Of a stretch of 64,000 nucleotides of DNA, positions 45,458 through 54,916 are shown piece by piece. The stretch lies in NCBI RefSeq assembly GCF_021129195.1, contig NZ_JAJOHW010000065.1, forward strand, positions 1 through 64,000. The letters are read 5' to 3'. The notes beneath the pieces were generated by a model. That model saw only the letters and a program-made list of their open reading frames with translations, was not told the origin of the DNA and searched no databases. Source of the DNA: Chromobacterium aquaticum. GTDB lineage: Bacteria; Pseudomonadota; Gammaproteobacteria; Burkholderiales; Chromobacteriaceae. Every line of letters begins with the position of its first letter. The first letter of the stretch is position 1. The position numbers were made by a program, and so were the translations under genes.

Positions 45458-46198
45458 ATGCTGCTCATACCCGCGATAGACCTGAAAGACGGTCAATGCG
45501 TACGCCTGAAACAGGGCGTGATGGACGATGCCACCGTTTTCTCCGACGACCCCGTGCAAGTCGCCGCCCATTGGCGCGATCAAGGCGCCCGGCGCCTGCA
45601 TCTGGTCGATCTCAACGGCGCTTTCGCCGGCAAGCCCAAGAATCTGGCGGTGATCCGCGACATCCTGGGCGAAGTCGGCGACGAGATGCCGGTGCAATTG
45701 GGCGGTGGCATCCGCGACCTGGACACCATTGAAAAATACCTGGACATGGGCTTGTCCTACGTGATCATTGGCACCGCCGCGGTCAAGACTCCGGGCTTTC
45801 TGCACGATGCCTGCGACGCCTTCCCCGGCCAGGTCATCGTCGGCCTGGACGCCAAGGACGGCATGGTGGCGATTGATGGCTGGGCCAAGATCACCAACCA
45901 CCACGTGACCGATCTGGCCAAGCGCTTCCAGGATTATGGCGTCAACTCGGTGATCTACACCGACATCGGCCGCGATGGCATGATGAACGGCGTCAATATC
46001 GACGCCACCGTCAAGCTGGCGCAGGCCTTGACCATCCCGGTGATCGCCTCCGGCGGCCTCAGCAACCTCGACGACATCCGCGCGCTGTGCGCGGTGGAGG
46101 ACGAGGGCATTGAAGGCGCGATCACCGGTCGCGCGATCTACGAGGGCAGCATCGATTTCGCCGCCGCGCAGACGCTGGCCGACGAACTGTCGGACTGA
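45458..46198 (+). CDS. hisA: ProFAR isomerase (phosphoribosylformimino-5-aminoimidazole carboxamide ribotide isomerase)
   Basis: TIM-barrel isomerase, 246 residues, opening the ribose ring of ProFAR to give PRFAR. The catalytic aspartates are expected in [10 protein letters not shown] (Asp8) and [12 protein letters not shown]. Phosphate-binding loops are QLGGGIRD and [11 protein letters not shown]. It shares its fold with HisF. It follows hisH after 20 bases and precedes hisF by 75 bases, a gap that contains a small CCGGCCCG hairpin (46225-46251) without a T-run. Confidence 0.94.
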   Translation: MLLIPAIDLKDGQCVRLKQGVMDDATVFSDDPVQVAAHWRDQGARRLHLVDLNGAFAGKPKNLAVIRDILGEVGDEMPVQLGGGIRDLDTIEKYLDMGLSYVIIGTAAVKTPGFLHDACDAFPGQVIVGLDAKDGMVAIDGWAKITNHHVTDLAKRFQDYGVNSVIYTDIGRDGMMNGVNIDATVKLAQALTIPVIASGGLSNLDDIRALCAVEDEGIEGAITGRAIYEGSIDFAAAQTLADELSD

Positions 46199-46273
46199 TA
46201 GCCTGTTTCTGACTCATCAAGCCGCCGGCCCGTACGCACTGTTCGGGCCGGTTGGCCGTTTGCCGGACCCCAT

Positions 46274-47038
46274 ATGCTTGCCAAACGCATCATCCCCTGT
46301 CTGGACGTGACCGCGGGTCGCGTCGTCAAAGGCGTCAACTTCCTGGGTCTGCGCGATGCCGGCGATCCGATTGAAATCGCCCGCCGCTACAACGAGCAGG
46401 GCGCGGACGAATTGACCTTTCTCGACATCACCGCCAGCTCGGACCAGCGCGACATCATCCTGCATGTGATCGAGTCGGTGGCGGAACAGGTATTCATTCC
46501 GCTGACCGTGGGCGGCGGCGTGCGGGAAGTGGCGGACATCCGCCGCCTGCTCAGCGCCGGCGCGGACAAGGTCAGCATCAATACCGCGGCGGTGAGCAAT
46601 CCACAGCTGGTGAGCGACGCGGCGGATCGCTTCGGCAACCAGTGCATCGTGGTGGCGGTGGACGCCAAGGCGGTGACGCCGGAAAACGATCGCTGGGAAG
46701 TGTTCACCCACGGCGGTCGCAACCGCACCGGCATCGATGCGGTGGAGTGGGCGCGCAAGATGCAGCAACTGGGCGCCGGCGAAATCCTGCTGACCAGCAT
46801 GGATCGGGACGGCACCAAGATAGGTTTCAATCTGGAGCTGACGCGCGCGGTGTCGGAAGCGGTGGAGATTCCGGTGATCGCCTCCGGCGGCGTCGGCACG
46901 CTGCAGCACCTGGTGGACGGCGTCAAGCTGGGCAAGGCCGACGCGGTGCTGGCCGCCAGCATTTTCCATTTTGGCGAACACACCGTGGGCGAGGCCAAAC
47001 AGGCAATGCGGAACGCCGGCATCGAAGTGCGGCTGTGA
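46274..47038 (+). CDS. hisF: Imidazole glycerol phosphate synthase, cyclase subunit
   Basis: TIM-barrel cyclase, 254 residues, making imidazole glycerol phosphate and AICAR from PRFAR with ammonia from HisH. The catalytic acids are Asp11 in [15 protein letters not shown] and the Asp in [12 protein letters not shown]. Phosphate loops are [10 protein letters not shown] and [12 protein letters not shown]. The ATG at 46274 is the only sensible start, although no clear ribosome site precedes it. hisI follows after 118 bases. Confidence 0.94.
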   Translation: MLAKRIIPCLDVTAGRVVKGVNFLGLRDAGDPIEIARRYNEQGADELTFLDITASSDQRDIILHVIESVAEQVFIPLTVGGGVREVADIRRLLSAGADKVSINTAAVSNPQLVSDAADRFGNQCIVVAVDAKAVTPENDRWEVFTHGGRNRTGIDAVEWARKMQQLGAGEILLTSMDRDGTKIGFNLELTRAVSEAVEIPVIASGGVGTLQHLVDGVKLGKADAVLAASIFHFGEHTVGEAKQAMRNAGIEVRL

Positions 47039-47156
47039 ACGCCTTCCGATCGACACTCTTGCCGGCGTCTTAATTTGAGGCGAAGCGGGCGCCGCGCTGA
47101 ATCATTTGCCGCGCCGCCACTCATAGCCAAGGCGCGCGGCCTTCTAAAGGTGAACC

Positions 47157-47549
47157 ATGAATTGGTTGGATGAAGTCAAATGGGATGGCCAGGGCCTGGT
47201 CACCGCGATTGCCCAGGACGCCGCCAGCGGCCGGGTGCTGATGGTGGCGTGGATGAACCGGGAAAGCCTGGAACTGACCGCCGAAACCGGCGTGGCCCAT
47301 TACTGGAGCCGTTCGCGCGGCAAGCTGTGGAAGAAGGGCGAGGATTCCGGCCATCTGCAAAGCGTCAAGGAGCTGCGGCTGGATTGCGACGGCGATGTGG
47401 TGGTGATGCAGATCGAGCAGGCCGGCGGCATCGCCTGCCATACCGGTCGCGAAAGCTGCTTCTATCGTCGCTTCGACCCGGCGCGGCAGGACTGGGAAGT
47501 GGTGGACGCGGTATTGAAGGATCCGGACGCGATCTACGGCAAGGGCTGA
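47157..47549 (+). CDS. hisI: Phosphoribosyl-AMP cyclohydrolase
   Basis: Zinc and magnesium enzyme, 130 residues, opening the purine ring of phosphoribosyl-AMP, the third step. It is the monofunctional form; in many bacteria it is fused to HisE. Zn and Mg ligands are in [30 protein letters not shown], with the N-terminal [25 protein letters not shown] precedes the ATG. It is separated from hisE by 125 bases. Confidence 0.93.
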   Translation: MNWLDEVKWDGQGLVTAIAQDAASGRVLMVAWMNRESLELTAETGVAHYWSRSRGKLWKKGEDSGHLQSVKELRLDCDGDVVVMQIEQAGGIACHTGRESCFYRRFDPARQDWEVVDAVLKDPDAIYGKG

Positions 47550-47674
47550 CTTGCGCGTGGTCAACGCCTTGCGGCGGCTGGCCGTTAGAATGGCAGCCGG
47601 CGAGGCGATTGTTATCGTTTTGCCATCGGAACGACATATACTTGCCGGGGTTGCGGCGTTAAAGGAGGAGAGAC

Positions 47675-48001
47675 ATGAGCCAGGATGTGCTGAAAACCAT
47701 AGCGGACACGCTGGAAGCGCGGCGCGAGGCCAGTTCGCAGTCTTCCTACGTGGCCTCCCTGTTTCACAAGGGCGAGGACGCCATTTTGAAGAAAGTGGCG
47801 GAAGAGGCGGCGGAAACGCTGATGGCCTCCAAGGACAAGGACAAGCTGCATTTGGTGCGCGAAGTGGCCGATCTGTGGTTTCACAGCATGGTGTTGCTGA
47901 CCTACCATGGCCTGCGACCAGAAGACGTGCTGATGGAGTTGAAACGGCGCGAAGGCATTTCCGGCCTGGACGAAAAAGCCTCCCGCGCGCCCACCCCTTA
48001 A
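47675..48001 (+). CDS. hisE: Phosphoribosyl-ATP pyrophosphatase
   Basis: Second enzyme of histidine synthesis, removing pyrophosphate from phosphoribosyl-ATP. It has 108 residues, the usual size of a separate HisE, in the MazG-like fold. The acidic helix motifs are [19 protein letters not shown] and [25 protein letters not shown] precedes the ATG, the strongest ribosome site of the operon. A HIT protein gene follows after 22 bases, then the tat genes. Confidence 0.93.
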   Translation: MSQDVLKTIADTLEARREASSQSSYVASLFHKGEDAILKKVAEEAAETLMASKDKDKLHLVREVADLWFHSMVLLTYHGLRPEDVLMELKRREGISGLDEKASRAPTP

Positions 48002-48023
48002 GATTGAGCGAGAGCCGACAATA

Positions 48024-48347
48024 ATGACAGACTGCATCTTCTGCAAAATCGTGGCCGGGCAGATTCCGGCCAACAAGATCTACGAGGACGACGATGTGCT
48101 GGCCTTCCACGACATCCGTCCGATCGCCCCGGTGCATTTCATGCTGATTCCCAAGCTGCACGTGGATTCGTTGGCCCATTGCGGCCCCGAGCACGAGGCT
48201 GTGCTGGGCAAGATGCTGACGCTGGCGCCCAAGCTGGCGCGCGAGCAGGGCCTGGAGGGCGGCTTCAAGACCGGCATCAATACCGGCCGCGGCGGCGGGC
48301 AGGAAGTGTTCCACCTGCACGTGCATGTGTTCGGCCACAAGAACTGA
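48024..48347 (+). CDS. HIT family nucleotide-binding protein (HinT-like)
   Basis: 107-residue HIT protein, probably a purine nucleoside phosphoramidase (HinT). The catalytic histidine triad is complete: GGQEVFHLHVHVFG (His-x-His-x-His). The N-terminal DCIFCKIVAGQIPA is also typical and has the CxxC pair that may bind zinc. Its position between hisE and tatA is a common betaproteobacterial arrangement. The transcript probably continues through the tat genes. Confidence 0.9.
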   Translation: MTDCIFCKIVAGQIPANKIYEDDDVLAFHDIRPIAPVHFMLIPKLHVDSLAHCGPEHEAVLGKMLTLAPKLAREQGLEGGFKTGINTGRGGGQEVFHLHVHVFGHKN

Positions 48348-48416
48348 TTGGCCCACGCGGCCGCAGCGGGAGGCCGGGCGGCCTCCGCGTACTAATTCGA
48401 TTTGATAAGGAAGTGA

Positions 48417-48629
<213 letters not shown>

Positions 48630-48647
48630 GGCGCGGGCGGCTCTAGC

Positions 48648-49148
48648 GTGTTTGAAATCAGCTTTGGCGAAATCCTGTTGATAGGCGTGGTGGCCCTGGT
48701 GGTATTGGGGCCGGAGCGCTTGCCGACGGTGGCGCGCACCTTGGGTGCGCTGGTGGGCCGCGCGCAGCGCTTCGTGGCCACGGTGAAGGCGGACATCCAG
48801 CAGCAGGCCAATCTGACCGGCTTGAACGAGCTGCGTCAGGATATCGAGGACGCGGCGCACTCGTTCAAAGGCCAGATCGATGCCGAAGTGCGGGGCGTGC
48901 GCGAGGCGATGGAGCAGAACAGCGCCGAACTGCGTTCGCTGGCGGACGAGGCGCGCGCGCCGGTGGAGGAAGCGGCCAACGCCATCCATGGCGGTTTGCA
49001 GCCGGATTTGCTGGACCCGCCGCCGGAGCAGGCCGAGGCCGCGCCGGCTAAGGACGAGAACCAACTGGATCTGTTCGACGATATCCCGCCGGCCAAGCCC
49101 GCCGCTTCCGCGGCGGCGCAGCCGGCCGAGCCGCCGGCGGCGCATTGA
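48648..49148 (+). CDS. tatB: Sec-independent protein translocase subunit TatB
   Basis: 166 residues from a GTG start. The N-terminal transmembrane helix begins EISFGEILLIGVVALVVLGP, with the hinge LGPERLP, then a long amphipathic and acidic/proline-rich tail (PPPEQAEAAPAKD and similar) that is longer than in E. coli. With TatC it forms the receptor for twin-arginine signal peptides. It is 18 bases after tatA and 61 bases before tatC. Confidence 0.92.
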   Translation: MFEISFGEILLIGVVALVVLGPERLPTVARTLGALVGRAQRFVATVKADIQQQANLTGLNELRQDIEDAAHSFKGQIDAEVRGVREAMEQNSAELRSLADEARAPVEEAANAIHGGLQPDLLDPPPEQAEAAPAKDENQLDLFDDIPPAKPAASAAAQPAEPPAAH

Positions 49149-49209
49149 GCCCGCCCGGCAGGCCGGGCGGCCAGCCACGCCAACCTGACTCCATTGGAAA
49201 CCCCCGCGA

Positions 49210-49950
49210 ATGAATGAACAACCCTTGCTCGCGCATTTGATCGAGCTGCGCACCCGCCTGGTGCGGGCGCTGCTCGGCGTCGCGCTGGTGTTTCTCGGCC
49301 TGTTCCACTGGTCGGGCGATATCTACCATTTATTGGCCAAGCCCTTGCTGGACGCGTTGCCGCAAGGCGCCAACATGATAGCCACCGATGTCACCGCGCC
49401 GTTCTTCGTGCCGGTCAAGGTGACCATGCTGGTGGCTTTCCTGATCTCGCTGCCCAATACCCTGTACCAGATCTGGGCCTTCGTCGCGCCCGGGCTCTAC
49501 CATCACGAGAAGCGTTTGGTGCTGCCCCTGGTGGTGGCCAGCCTGTTGCTGTTCCTCACCGGCATGGCTTTCGCCTACTTCCTGGTGTTCCCGGTGGTGT
49601 TCGGCTTCATGTCGGCGGTGACGCCGGTCGGGGTCAGCATGATGACCGATATCGATAAATACCTATCCTTCGTGCTCGGCATGTTCCTCGCCTTCGGCGT
49701 CACCTTCGAGGTGCCGGTGGTGGTGATCCTGCTGGTGCGCATGGGCGTGGTATCGGTGGAAAAACTGCGTCAGGGGCGGCCCTATGTGATCGTCGGCGCC
49801 TTCGTCGTCGCCGCCATCGTCACTCCGCCGGACGTGTTGTCGCAGACGCTGCTGGCGGTGCCGTTGTGGTTGCTGTACGAGGTGGGCATTTTCATGGCGG
49901 TGTTCCTGGGCCGCAAGAAGGAGCGCGCGATGTTGGAGGACCGGCCATGA
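49210..49950 (+). CDS. tatC: Sec-independent protein translocase subunit TatC
   Basis: Six-helix membrane protein, 246 residues, the core receptor of the Tat system. Conserved parts: LIELRTRLVRALLGV near the N-terminus, EKRLVLPLVVAS and FLTGMAFAYFLVFPVVFGF, and the FEVPVVVILLVRMGVV segment with a conserved Glu. The stop overlaps the next gene (ATGA at 49947-49950), so DUF2069 is translated in coupling with it. Confidence 0.94.
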   Translation: MNEQPLLAHLIELRTRLVRALLGVALVFLGLFHWSGDIYHLLAKPLLDALPQGANMIATDVTAPFFVPVKVTMLVAFLISLPNTLYQIWAFVAPGLYHHEKRLVLPLVVASLLLFLTGMAFAYFLVFPVVFGFMSAVTPVGVSMMTDIDKYLSFVLGMFLAFGVTFEVPVVVILLVRMGVVSVEKLRQGRPYVIVGAFVVAAIVTPPDVLSQTLLAVPLWLLYEVGIFMAVFLGRKKERAMLEDRP

Positions 49951-50300
49951 GCCGCAATGTTTGGCATTATGGCGCGGCGGCTTCGCTGATCGCGCTGATC
50001 CTGCTGTGTCTGGCCTGGGAGTTGTGGCTGGCGCCGCTGCGTCCAGGCGGTTCCTTGCTGGCGCTGAAGGCGGCGGTGTTGCTGTTGCCGCTGCGCGGCA
50101 TCCTGAGCCAGCGTCTGTACACCTATCAATGGGCCAGCATGTTCATCCTGGCCTATTTCACCGAGGGCGTGATGCGCGGTTGGGCCGATCGCGGCCTGTC
50201 GCAACAACTTGCATGGGGCGAAATCTTTTTGAGCGGACTATTCTTCGTCTGTGTATTGGGCTTTGCCAGAACCTTCAAGTTGTCGCGTCAGCCGCAGTAG
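49947..50300 (+). CDS. DUF2069 integral membrane protein
   Basis: 117-residue protein with about four hydrophobic segments (IALILLCLAWELWLAPL, LLALKAAVLLLPLRGIL, WASMFILAYFTEGVMRG, LSGLFFVCVLGFARTF). This is the DUF2069 pattern, found near tat or wrbA genes in proteobacteria. Function unknown. The start overlaps tatC. The gene is closed by a strong terminator 21 bases after its stop, which ends the his-tat transcript. Confidence 0.78.
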   Translation: MSRNVWHYGAAASLIALILLCLAWELWLAPLRPGGSLLALKAAVLLLPLRGILSQRLYTYQWASMFILAYFTEGVMRGWADRGLSQQLAWGEIFLSGLFFVCVLGFARTFKLSRQPQ

Positions 50301-50321
50301 ACCTCGCGCGCAGCCAAAAGG

Positions 50322-50352
50322 AAGCCGTCAGCTCATGCTGACGGCTTTTTTT
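50322..50352. terminator. Intrinsic terminator closing the his-tat gene block
   Basis: AAGCCGTCAGC (50322-50332), the loop TCAT, GCTGACGGCTT (50337-50347) and a run of T to 50352. The left flank has four A residues, so it may work in both directions. Confidence 0.9.
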
Positions 50353-50503
50353 GCGTCCATCGCGCATGCGGTAGGCAGACTGTGAAACTTGCCGTAGTCA
50401 TGCGGCGAACGCCGCAAACGGCTTGGTTTACAATCGCCGCGAAACCGCGAACTTGAATCGGCGGGAATCCAAAAAAAACATAGTTTGGTTGGGGAGTGTA
50501 TAA

Positions 50504-52135
50504 ATGCGGAACATGACGATTGCGGCCCGGATTACCCTGGGTTTCGCCTTATTGCTGGTGGCGTTGGCGGTGACCAGCTTGCTGGCTTTCATCGGCCTGG
50601 GCAGTATTTCCAGCCGGGTGGAGGCTGTCAGCACCCATGAGTTGGCCTTCTACCGCGATGTGGTGGAGTTGCAGCAGCACATGGGCAACTTGCGGCGCTT
50701 CGAGAAGGACTATTTCATTAATCTGGCCGACAACGCCAAGCGCGCGGAGTACAGCGAGAAATGGAGCAAGACGCTGGATGGCGCGCACGCGGCGATCAAG
50801 AATGCCGGCACTCATCCGCTCAACGGTGATTCCACCCAGCAGCTGAGCGCGCTGGACGGCCTGCTCAACAGCTATGCCGATGGTTTCAAGGCGGTGGCCG
50901 GCAAGATCGACAAGCATGAGATCGCCAGCACCAGTGATGCCAATAGCGCGTTCAACCAGTACAAGAGCAGCATCCACCAGATGGAGGATGTGAGCGCCAA
51001 GCTGGCAAAAGGCGGTTCCGATGCGGTGGCGCAGTTGCGCAGCCAGATCGATGCGTCCGCCGACGCGGTGCGCAGTCAGTTGCTGAGCACGGTGGTGATT
51101 GGCCTGCTGGCCAGCCTGGTGGTGTCCTGGTACATCATCCGCTCCATCCGCATTCCGCTGCTGCAGATGCGCGATTCCGCGCAGCAGCTGGCGCAAACCT
51201 GCGATTTGAACCTGGCCTTGCCGGACTTTGGCCGCAACGAGCTCGGCAGCGTCGGCGAGTCGCTGGCCTCGCTGGTCGGCACCGTGCGCCGGCTGGTGCA
51301 GGAGGCGCAGGGTCACGCCACCCATCTGGCCGGCGCGTCCGGGCAGATGGCCGACGTCAGCCACCAAGTGTCCAATGCCTCGGCCAATCAGGCCGAGTCC
51401 GCTGCCAGCGGCGCCGCGGCGATCGAGCAGATGTCGGTCAGCATCAATCTGGTGGCCGACAATACCCGCGATGTGGAGCAGCAGGCGCGCCAGACCATGG
51501 CGCAGGCGGATCGCGGCAACGGACTGGCGGAAACCGCGGCCAGCGAAATCCAGCTGATCGCCAGCGGCATCACCGCAACCTCGGCCGTGATGGACCAGCT
51601 CAACCAGCGCTCCAGCGATATCGGCGACATCGTGCGGGTGATCCGCGACATCGCCGACCAGACCAATCTATTGGCGTTGAACGCGGCGATCGAGGCGGCG
51701 CGCGCCGGCGAGATGGGGCGCGGCTTCGCGGTGGTGGCCGACGAGGTGCGTCAGCTGGCCGAGCGTACTAGCCAGGCCACCGCCGAGATCTCCACCCATA
51801 TCGAGGGGGTGCAGACCGATACCCAGCGCGCTTACCAGAGCATGCAGCAGGCGAATGCCCGCATCGAAAGCGGGGTCAGCAGCACTTCCAGCGTGGCGGA
51901 GGCATTGCGTGAAATCCATCAGCTGTCGCAGCATTCGGTGGAACGCATCACCGACATCGCCAACGCGATCAAGGAGCAGAGTCACGCCAGCCAGCTGGTG
52001 GCGAACAATGTCGAGCAGATGGCGCAGATGAACGAGAGCACCGCCAAGGCGTCCGGCCAGGCCAGCCGCTTGTCGCAGGAATTGCAGCAGCTGTCGGTCG
52101 ATCTGGACACTAATTTGAAGCGCTTCCGCACCTAA
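50504..52135 (+). CDS. Methyl-accepting chemotaxis protein
   Basis: 543-residue chemoreceptor. Two transmembrane helices (about 10-32 and 190-212) enclose a periplasmic helical sensor domain of about 155 residues (containing [19 protein letters not shown], in the style of four-helix or HBM sensor domains). A HAMP region (215-270) follows, and then the cytoplasmic signalling domain. The highly conserved tip reads [20 protein letters not shown] then [20 protein letters not shown]. There is no C-terminal CheR-binding pentapeptide (it ends LKRFRT). GGGGAG precedes the ATG. The ligand is unknown. A repeat element begins at the last base of its stop codon. Confidence 0.93.
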   Translation: MRNMTIAARITLGFALLLVALAVTSLLAFIGLGSISSRVEAVSTHELAFYRDVVELQQHMGNLRRFEKDYFINLADNAKRAEYSEKWSKTLDGAHAAIKNAGTHPLNGDSTQQLSALDGLLNSYADGFKAVAGKIDKHEIASTSDANSAFNQYKSSIHQMEDVSAKLAKGGSDAVAQLRSQIDASADAVRSQLLSTVVIGLLASLVVSWYIIRSIRIPLLQMRDSAQQLAQTCDLNLALPDFGRNELGSVGESLASLVGTVRRLVQEAQGHATHLAGASGQMADVSHQVSNASANQAESAASGAAAIEQMSVSINLVADNTRDVEQQARQTMAQADRGNGLAETAASEIQLIASGITATSAVMDQLNQRSSDIGDIVRVIRDIADQTNLLALNAAIEAARAGEMGRGFAVVADEVRQLAERTSQATAEISTHIEGVQTDTQRAYQSMQQANARIESGVSSTSSVAEALREIHQLSQHSVERITDIANAIKEQSHASQLVANNVEQMAQMNESTAKASGQASRLSQELQQLSVDLDTNLKRFRT

Positions 52136-52276
52136 GAAGCTGTTTACGATCTGCTGCGCGTCGGCGATACGGCGTTGAAAACCGTTTCGAAATGCTCATG
52201 TACCGCTTGTACATTCCGCTTTCTCAACGGTTTTCGCCTTGTCTCGCCCTAGCTCGCAAGATCGTAAACACGTTCT
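52135..52276 (+). repeat. Dispersed inverted-repeat element, copy B (142 bp)
   Basis: Left end AGAAGCTGTTTACGATCT at 52135-52152; right end 52259-52276, whose reverse complement is AGAACGTGTTTACGATCT (16 of 18 bases agree). The interior matches copy A closely, including GGCGATACGGCGTT, CGAAATGCTCATGTACCG, CATTCCGCTT and CTTGTCTCGCCCT. The first A of the element is the last A of the chemoreceptor stop codon (TAA at 52133-52135). A further half copy follows directly. Confidence 0.85.
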
Positions 52277-52277
52277 A

Positions 52278-52340
52278 AGAACCTGTTCAAAGTCTGCTGC
52301 GCTTCGGGAGGCGTAGCACGGTGAGTCGCGCTCACGGTGC
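52278..52340 (+). repeat. Dispersed repeat element, partial copy (left half only)
   Basis: Starts AGAACCTGTTCAAAGTCTGC and continues CTGCGCTTCGGGAGGCGTAGC, matching the left half of copies A and D (the CACGGTGAGT part is shared with copy D). No right end is found before the convergent tatD gene, so this is a truncated copy in tandem with copy B. The 213-base gap at 52136-52348 is filled by these two elements. Confidence 0.6.
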
Positions 52341-52348
52341 GCCATGGC

Positions 52349-53143
52349 TCAGCCGGCGATGCCCAGCGCGTCCAGGCTGTTGCGGCGCAAGGCGCGGCGC
52401 AGTTCCGGTTCCGGCAGGCCGCGCAGCTCGGCCAGCAGCGCGCTGAAGGCGGCGAGATGGGCCGGTTCATTGGGCCGGTCCTGGGCGAATTCCGGGCGGA
52501 TGTCGGGCGCGTCGGTTTCCAGCACCAGGCCGGACAGCGGCAGCGTGGCCGCCAGCCGGCGGATGCGCTGCGAGCCGGAGTAGCTCATCGCGCCGCCGAA
52601 GCCCAGTTTCAAGCCTTGGCGCAGCATAGCCTCCGCCTGCTGCGGGCTGCCGTTGAAGGCGTGGGCGATGCCCAGCTCGACGCGCTGCTCGCGCAGATGC
52701 TTGAGCACGCGGTCCACCGAGCGGCGCACATGCAGCACCACCGGCAGCGCGTATTTGCGCGCCAGTTTCAGTTGTTCGACGAACAAGGCCTCCTGCCGCG
52801 CCGGGTCCAGCTCCGGCAGGTAGAAATCCAGGCCGATTTCCCCCACCGCTTCCGGCCGCTGCTCGCGCAGCGCGCGCTCCAGCTGTTCCAGATGTTCGTC
52901 CAGATGCTGTTCCAGATAGATGGGATGCAGGCCGAAGCCTATCCAGCAGCCGTGTTCGCGGCGCATGGCGGCGGCCGCGTCGAAGGTGTCGGCGCGCACC
53001 GCTGGTACCAGGATCTGGCCGACGCCGGCGGCGCGCGCGCGTTGCAGCACCGCGGACAGCATTGGCGCCAGCTCCGGCGCGTCCAGGTGGCAATGGGTGT
53101 CGATCAGCGCCTCGGGCGCGGGCAGGGCGGGGAAACGGTGCAT
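52349..53143 (-). CDS. tatD: TatD family hydrolase
   Basis: 264-residue metal-dependent hydrolase of the TatD/YjjV group, a TIM barrel with two metal ions that acts as a 3'-5' exonuclease in well-studied members. The ligand motifs are LIDTHCHLD near residue 14, GEIGLDFY with the bridging Glu, LPVVLHVR, IAHAFNG and VLETDAPD. It is separate from the tatABC genes and lies 15 bases after the ABC exporter genes on the same strand, so it may share their transcript. Confidence 0.87.
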   Translation of the reverse strand: MHRFPALPAPEALIDTHCHLDAPELAPMLSAVLQRARAAGVGQILVPAVRADTFDAAAAMRREHGCWIGFGLHPIYLEQHLDEHLEQLERALREQRPEAVGEIGLDFYLPELDPARQEALFVEQLKLARKYALPVVLHVRRSVDRVLKHLREQRVELGIAHAFNGSPQQAEAMLRQGLKLGFGGAMSYSGSQRIRRLAATLPLSGLVLETDAPDIRPEFAQDRPNEPAHLAAFSALLAELRGLPEPELRRALRRNSLDALGIAG

Positions 53144-53158
53144 GGCGGATGGGCTCGC

Positions 53159-54916
53159 TCAGCCGGCTTCCGGCTGCAATTGCTGTAGCAAGTATAGCCG
53201 TTGGTAAATGCCGCCGAGCGTCATCAGCTCCTCATGGTCGCCGGTTTCGGCGATCTGGCCGTGATTCAGCACGATGATGCGGTCGGCGTCGCGGATGGTG
53301 GACAGGCGATGGGCGATGGAGATCAGCGTGATCTGGCCATGCAATTGTTCCAGCGCGCGCTGCACCAGCTGTTCGGTTTCGCTGTCGATATGCGAGGTGG
53401 CCTCGTCCAGCAGCAGGATGCGCGGCTTGCCGGCCAGCGCGCGGGCGATGGCGATCAACTGCTTCTGGCCGCTGGAGAGCCGCAACCCGCTCTCGCCCAT
53501 ATCGGTGTCGTAGCCCTGCTCTAGCGCCAGGATCAGTTCGTGGGCGCCGGCGGCGCGCGCGGCGTCCTCGATCTGTTGTTGCGACAGTGGCCGGCCCATG
53601 GCGATATTGTCGCGCGCGCTGGCGGCCAGCAGGAAGGGCTCCTGCGGCACCAGGCCGACGCCGTCGCGGAAGGCCGCGTCGTCGAAGGACGCCAGCGGCT
53701 GCTCATCGATCAGGATGTCGCCGCTTTGCGGCGCATAGAAGCGCAGCAATAGCGACAGCAAGGTGGATTTGCCGCTGCCGGTGTGGCCGACGATGCCGAT
53801 GAAGCCGCCGGCCGGAATCTCCAGCGATAAGTCGCGCAGCACCGGGCGTTCGGGTTGATAGGCGAAATTCAACCTGCGGAAACTGACCGCGCCCTGGCCG
53901 ATGCGGCCCTGTCCGCCGTCGGCCGCCGCCGCGGGCTCCTGCAGCAGCGCATCCACCCGCGCCGCCGCCACCACCGCTTGCTGCAGCTGGCTGAACTGCA
54001 TGGTGATCTGGATCAGCGGGTCCACCATGCGGCCGATATAGCTGATGAAGGCGTAGAGCACGCCGATCTGCAGCGCGCCCAGCGGCCGCTGGCTGAAGCT
54101 ATAGATCACCGCGGCCAGCAGCAGCACCTTGAGCAGGTCCAGCGCCGGACGCAGCAGCCAGGCATTGGCGGTCAGCTCGGCCATGCGCGCCCGGTAGTAG
54201 TTGTGGTTGGCGTGGTCGAAGCGCTGGGCGAAGCGTCCGGCGGCGTTGCTGGCCTGCAGCACGCTCATGCCGGCGATGGATTCGGCCATCTGCGCGTTGA
54301 TGTCGCTGCGCAGCGCGCGGGCGCGCGTCACCGAGGGCGCGCTCCAGCGCTGGTAGAGCCAGACGATGGCTAGCATCGCCGGCAGCAGCAGCGCGGCCAG
54401 CAGCATCAGCCGCCAGTCCAGCCAGGCCATCGCCGCCATCACGCCGATGACGACGATGCTGCTGTCCAGCATCACGAACAGCACTTGCACGTACAAGGCT
54501 TTCACCGACTCGGTGTCATTGGTGACGCGGCTGACCAATTGGCCTGTGATCGCCTTGTCGAAAAAGGCCATCGGCAGCCGGATCACGTGGCGGTAGACCT
54601 GTTCGCGCAGCCTTTGCACCGAGCGCATCGCCACGCCGGACAGGCGCACCAGCTGCAGATAGCGCAGGCTGGAAGCGGCGTAGCCGGCCAGCAGACAGGC
54701 GAACAGCAGCAGGCCCATTTCCAGCCACTGCGGCGCGCGCGGCAGCAGATAGCGGTCGATGAACACCTTGCCCAGCAGTGGCGACAGCGCCTCCAGCAGC
54801 GCGGCGGCGATCAGCCACAGCGTGCCCCACAGCACATGGCGCTTTTCCGGCGCGGCGGCCTGGCGCAGCAGGGCCAGCGCCCGGCTCCGGTTGATCGCGG
54901 ATTGATCAGATTTCAT
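53159..54916 (-). CDS. ABC exporter half-transporter (ATP-binding and permease), MdlB-like
   Basis: 585 residues: six transmembrane helices (about 20-310) then the nucleotide-binding domain. Walker A is GHTGSGKSTLL, the Walker B region is ILLLDEATSHID with a normal catalytic Glu, and the H-loop is SIAHRLS. The signature sequence is LSSGQKQ rather than LSGGQ. The gene overlaps the partner gene by 11 bases (54906-54916). The two proteins probably form one heterodimeric exporter of lipids or drugs. E. coli MdlB is of similar length. Confidence 0.87.
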   Translation of the reverse strand: MKSDQSAINRSRALALLRQAAAPEKRHVLWGTLWLIAAALLEALSPLLGKVFIDRYLLPRAPQWLEMGLLLFACLLAGYAASSLRYLQLVRLSGVAMRSVQRLREQVYRHVIRLPMAFFDKAITGQLVSRVTNDTESVKALYVQVLFVMLDSSIVVIGVMAAMAWLDWRLMLLAALLLPAMLAIVWLYQRWSAPSVTRARALRSDINAQMAESIAGMSVLQASNAAGRFAQRFDHANHNYYRARMAELTANAWLLRPALDLLKVLLLAAVIYSFSQRPLGALQIGVLYAFISYIGRMVDPLIQITMQFSQLQQAVVAAARVDALLQEPAAAADGGQGRIGQGAVSFRRLNFAYQPERPVLRDLSLEIPAGGFIGIVGHTGSGKSTLLSLLLRFYAPQSGDILIDEQPLASFDDAAFRDGVGLVPQEPFLLAASARDNIAMGRPLSQQQIEDAARAAGAHELILALEQGYDTDMGESGLRLSSGQKQLIAIARALAGKPRILLLDEATSHIDSETEQLVQRALEQLHGQITLISIAHRLSTIRDADRIIVLNHGQIAETGDHEELMTLGGIYQRLYLLQQLQPEAG

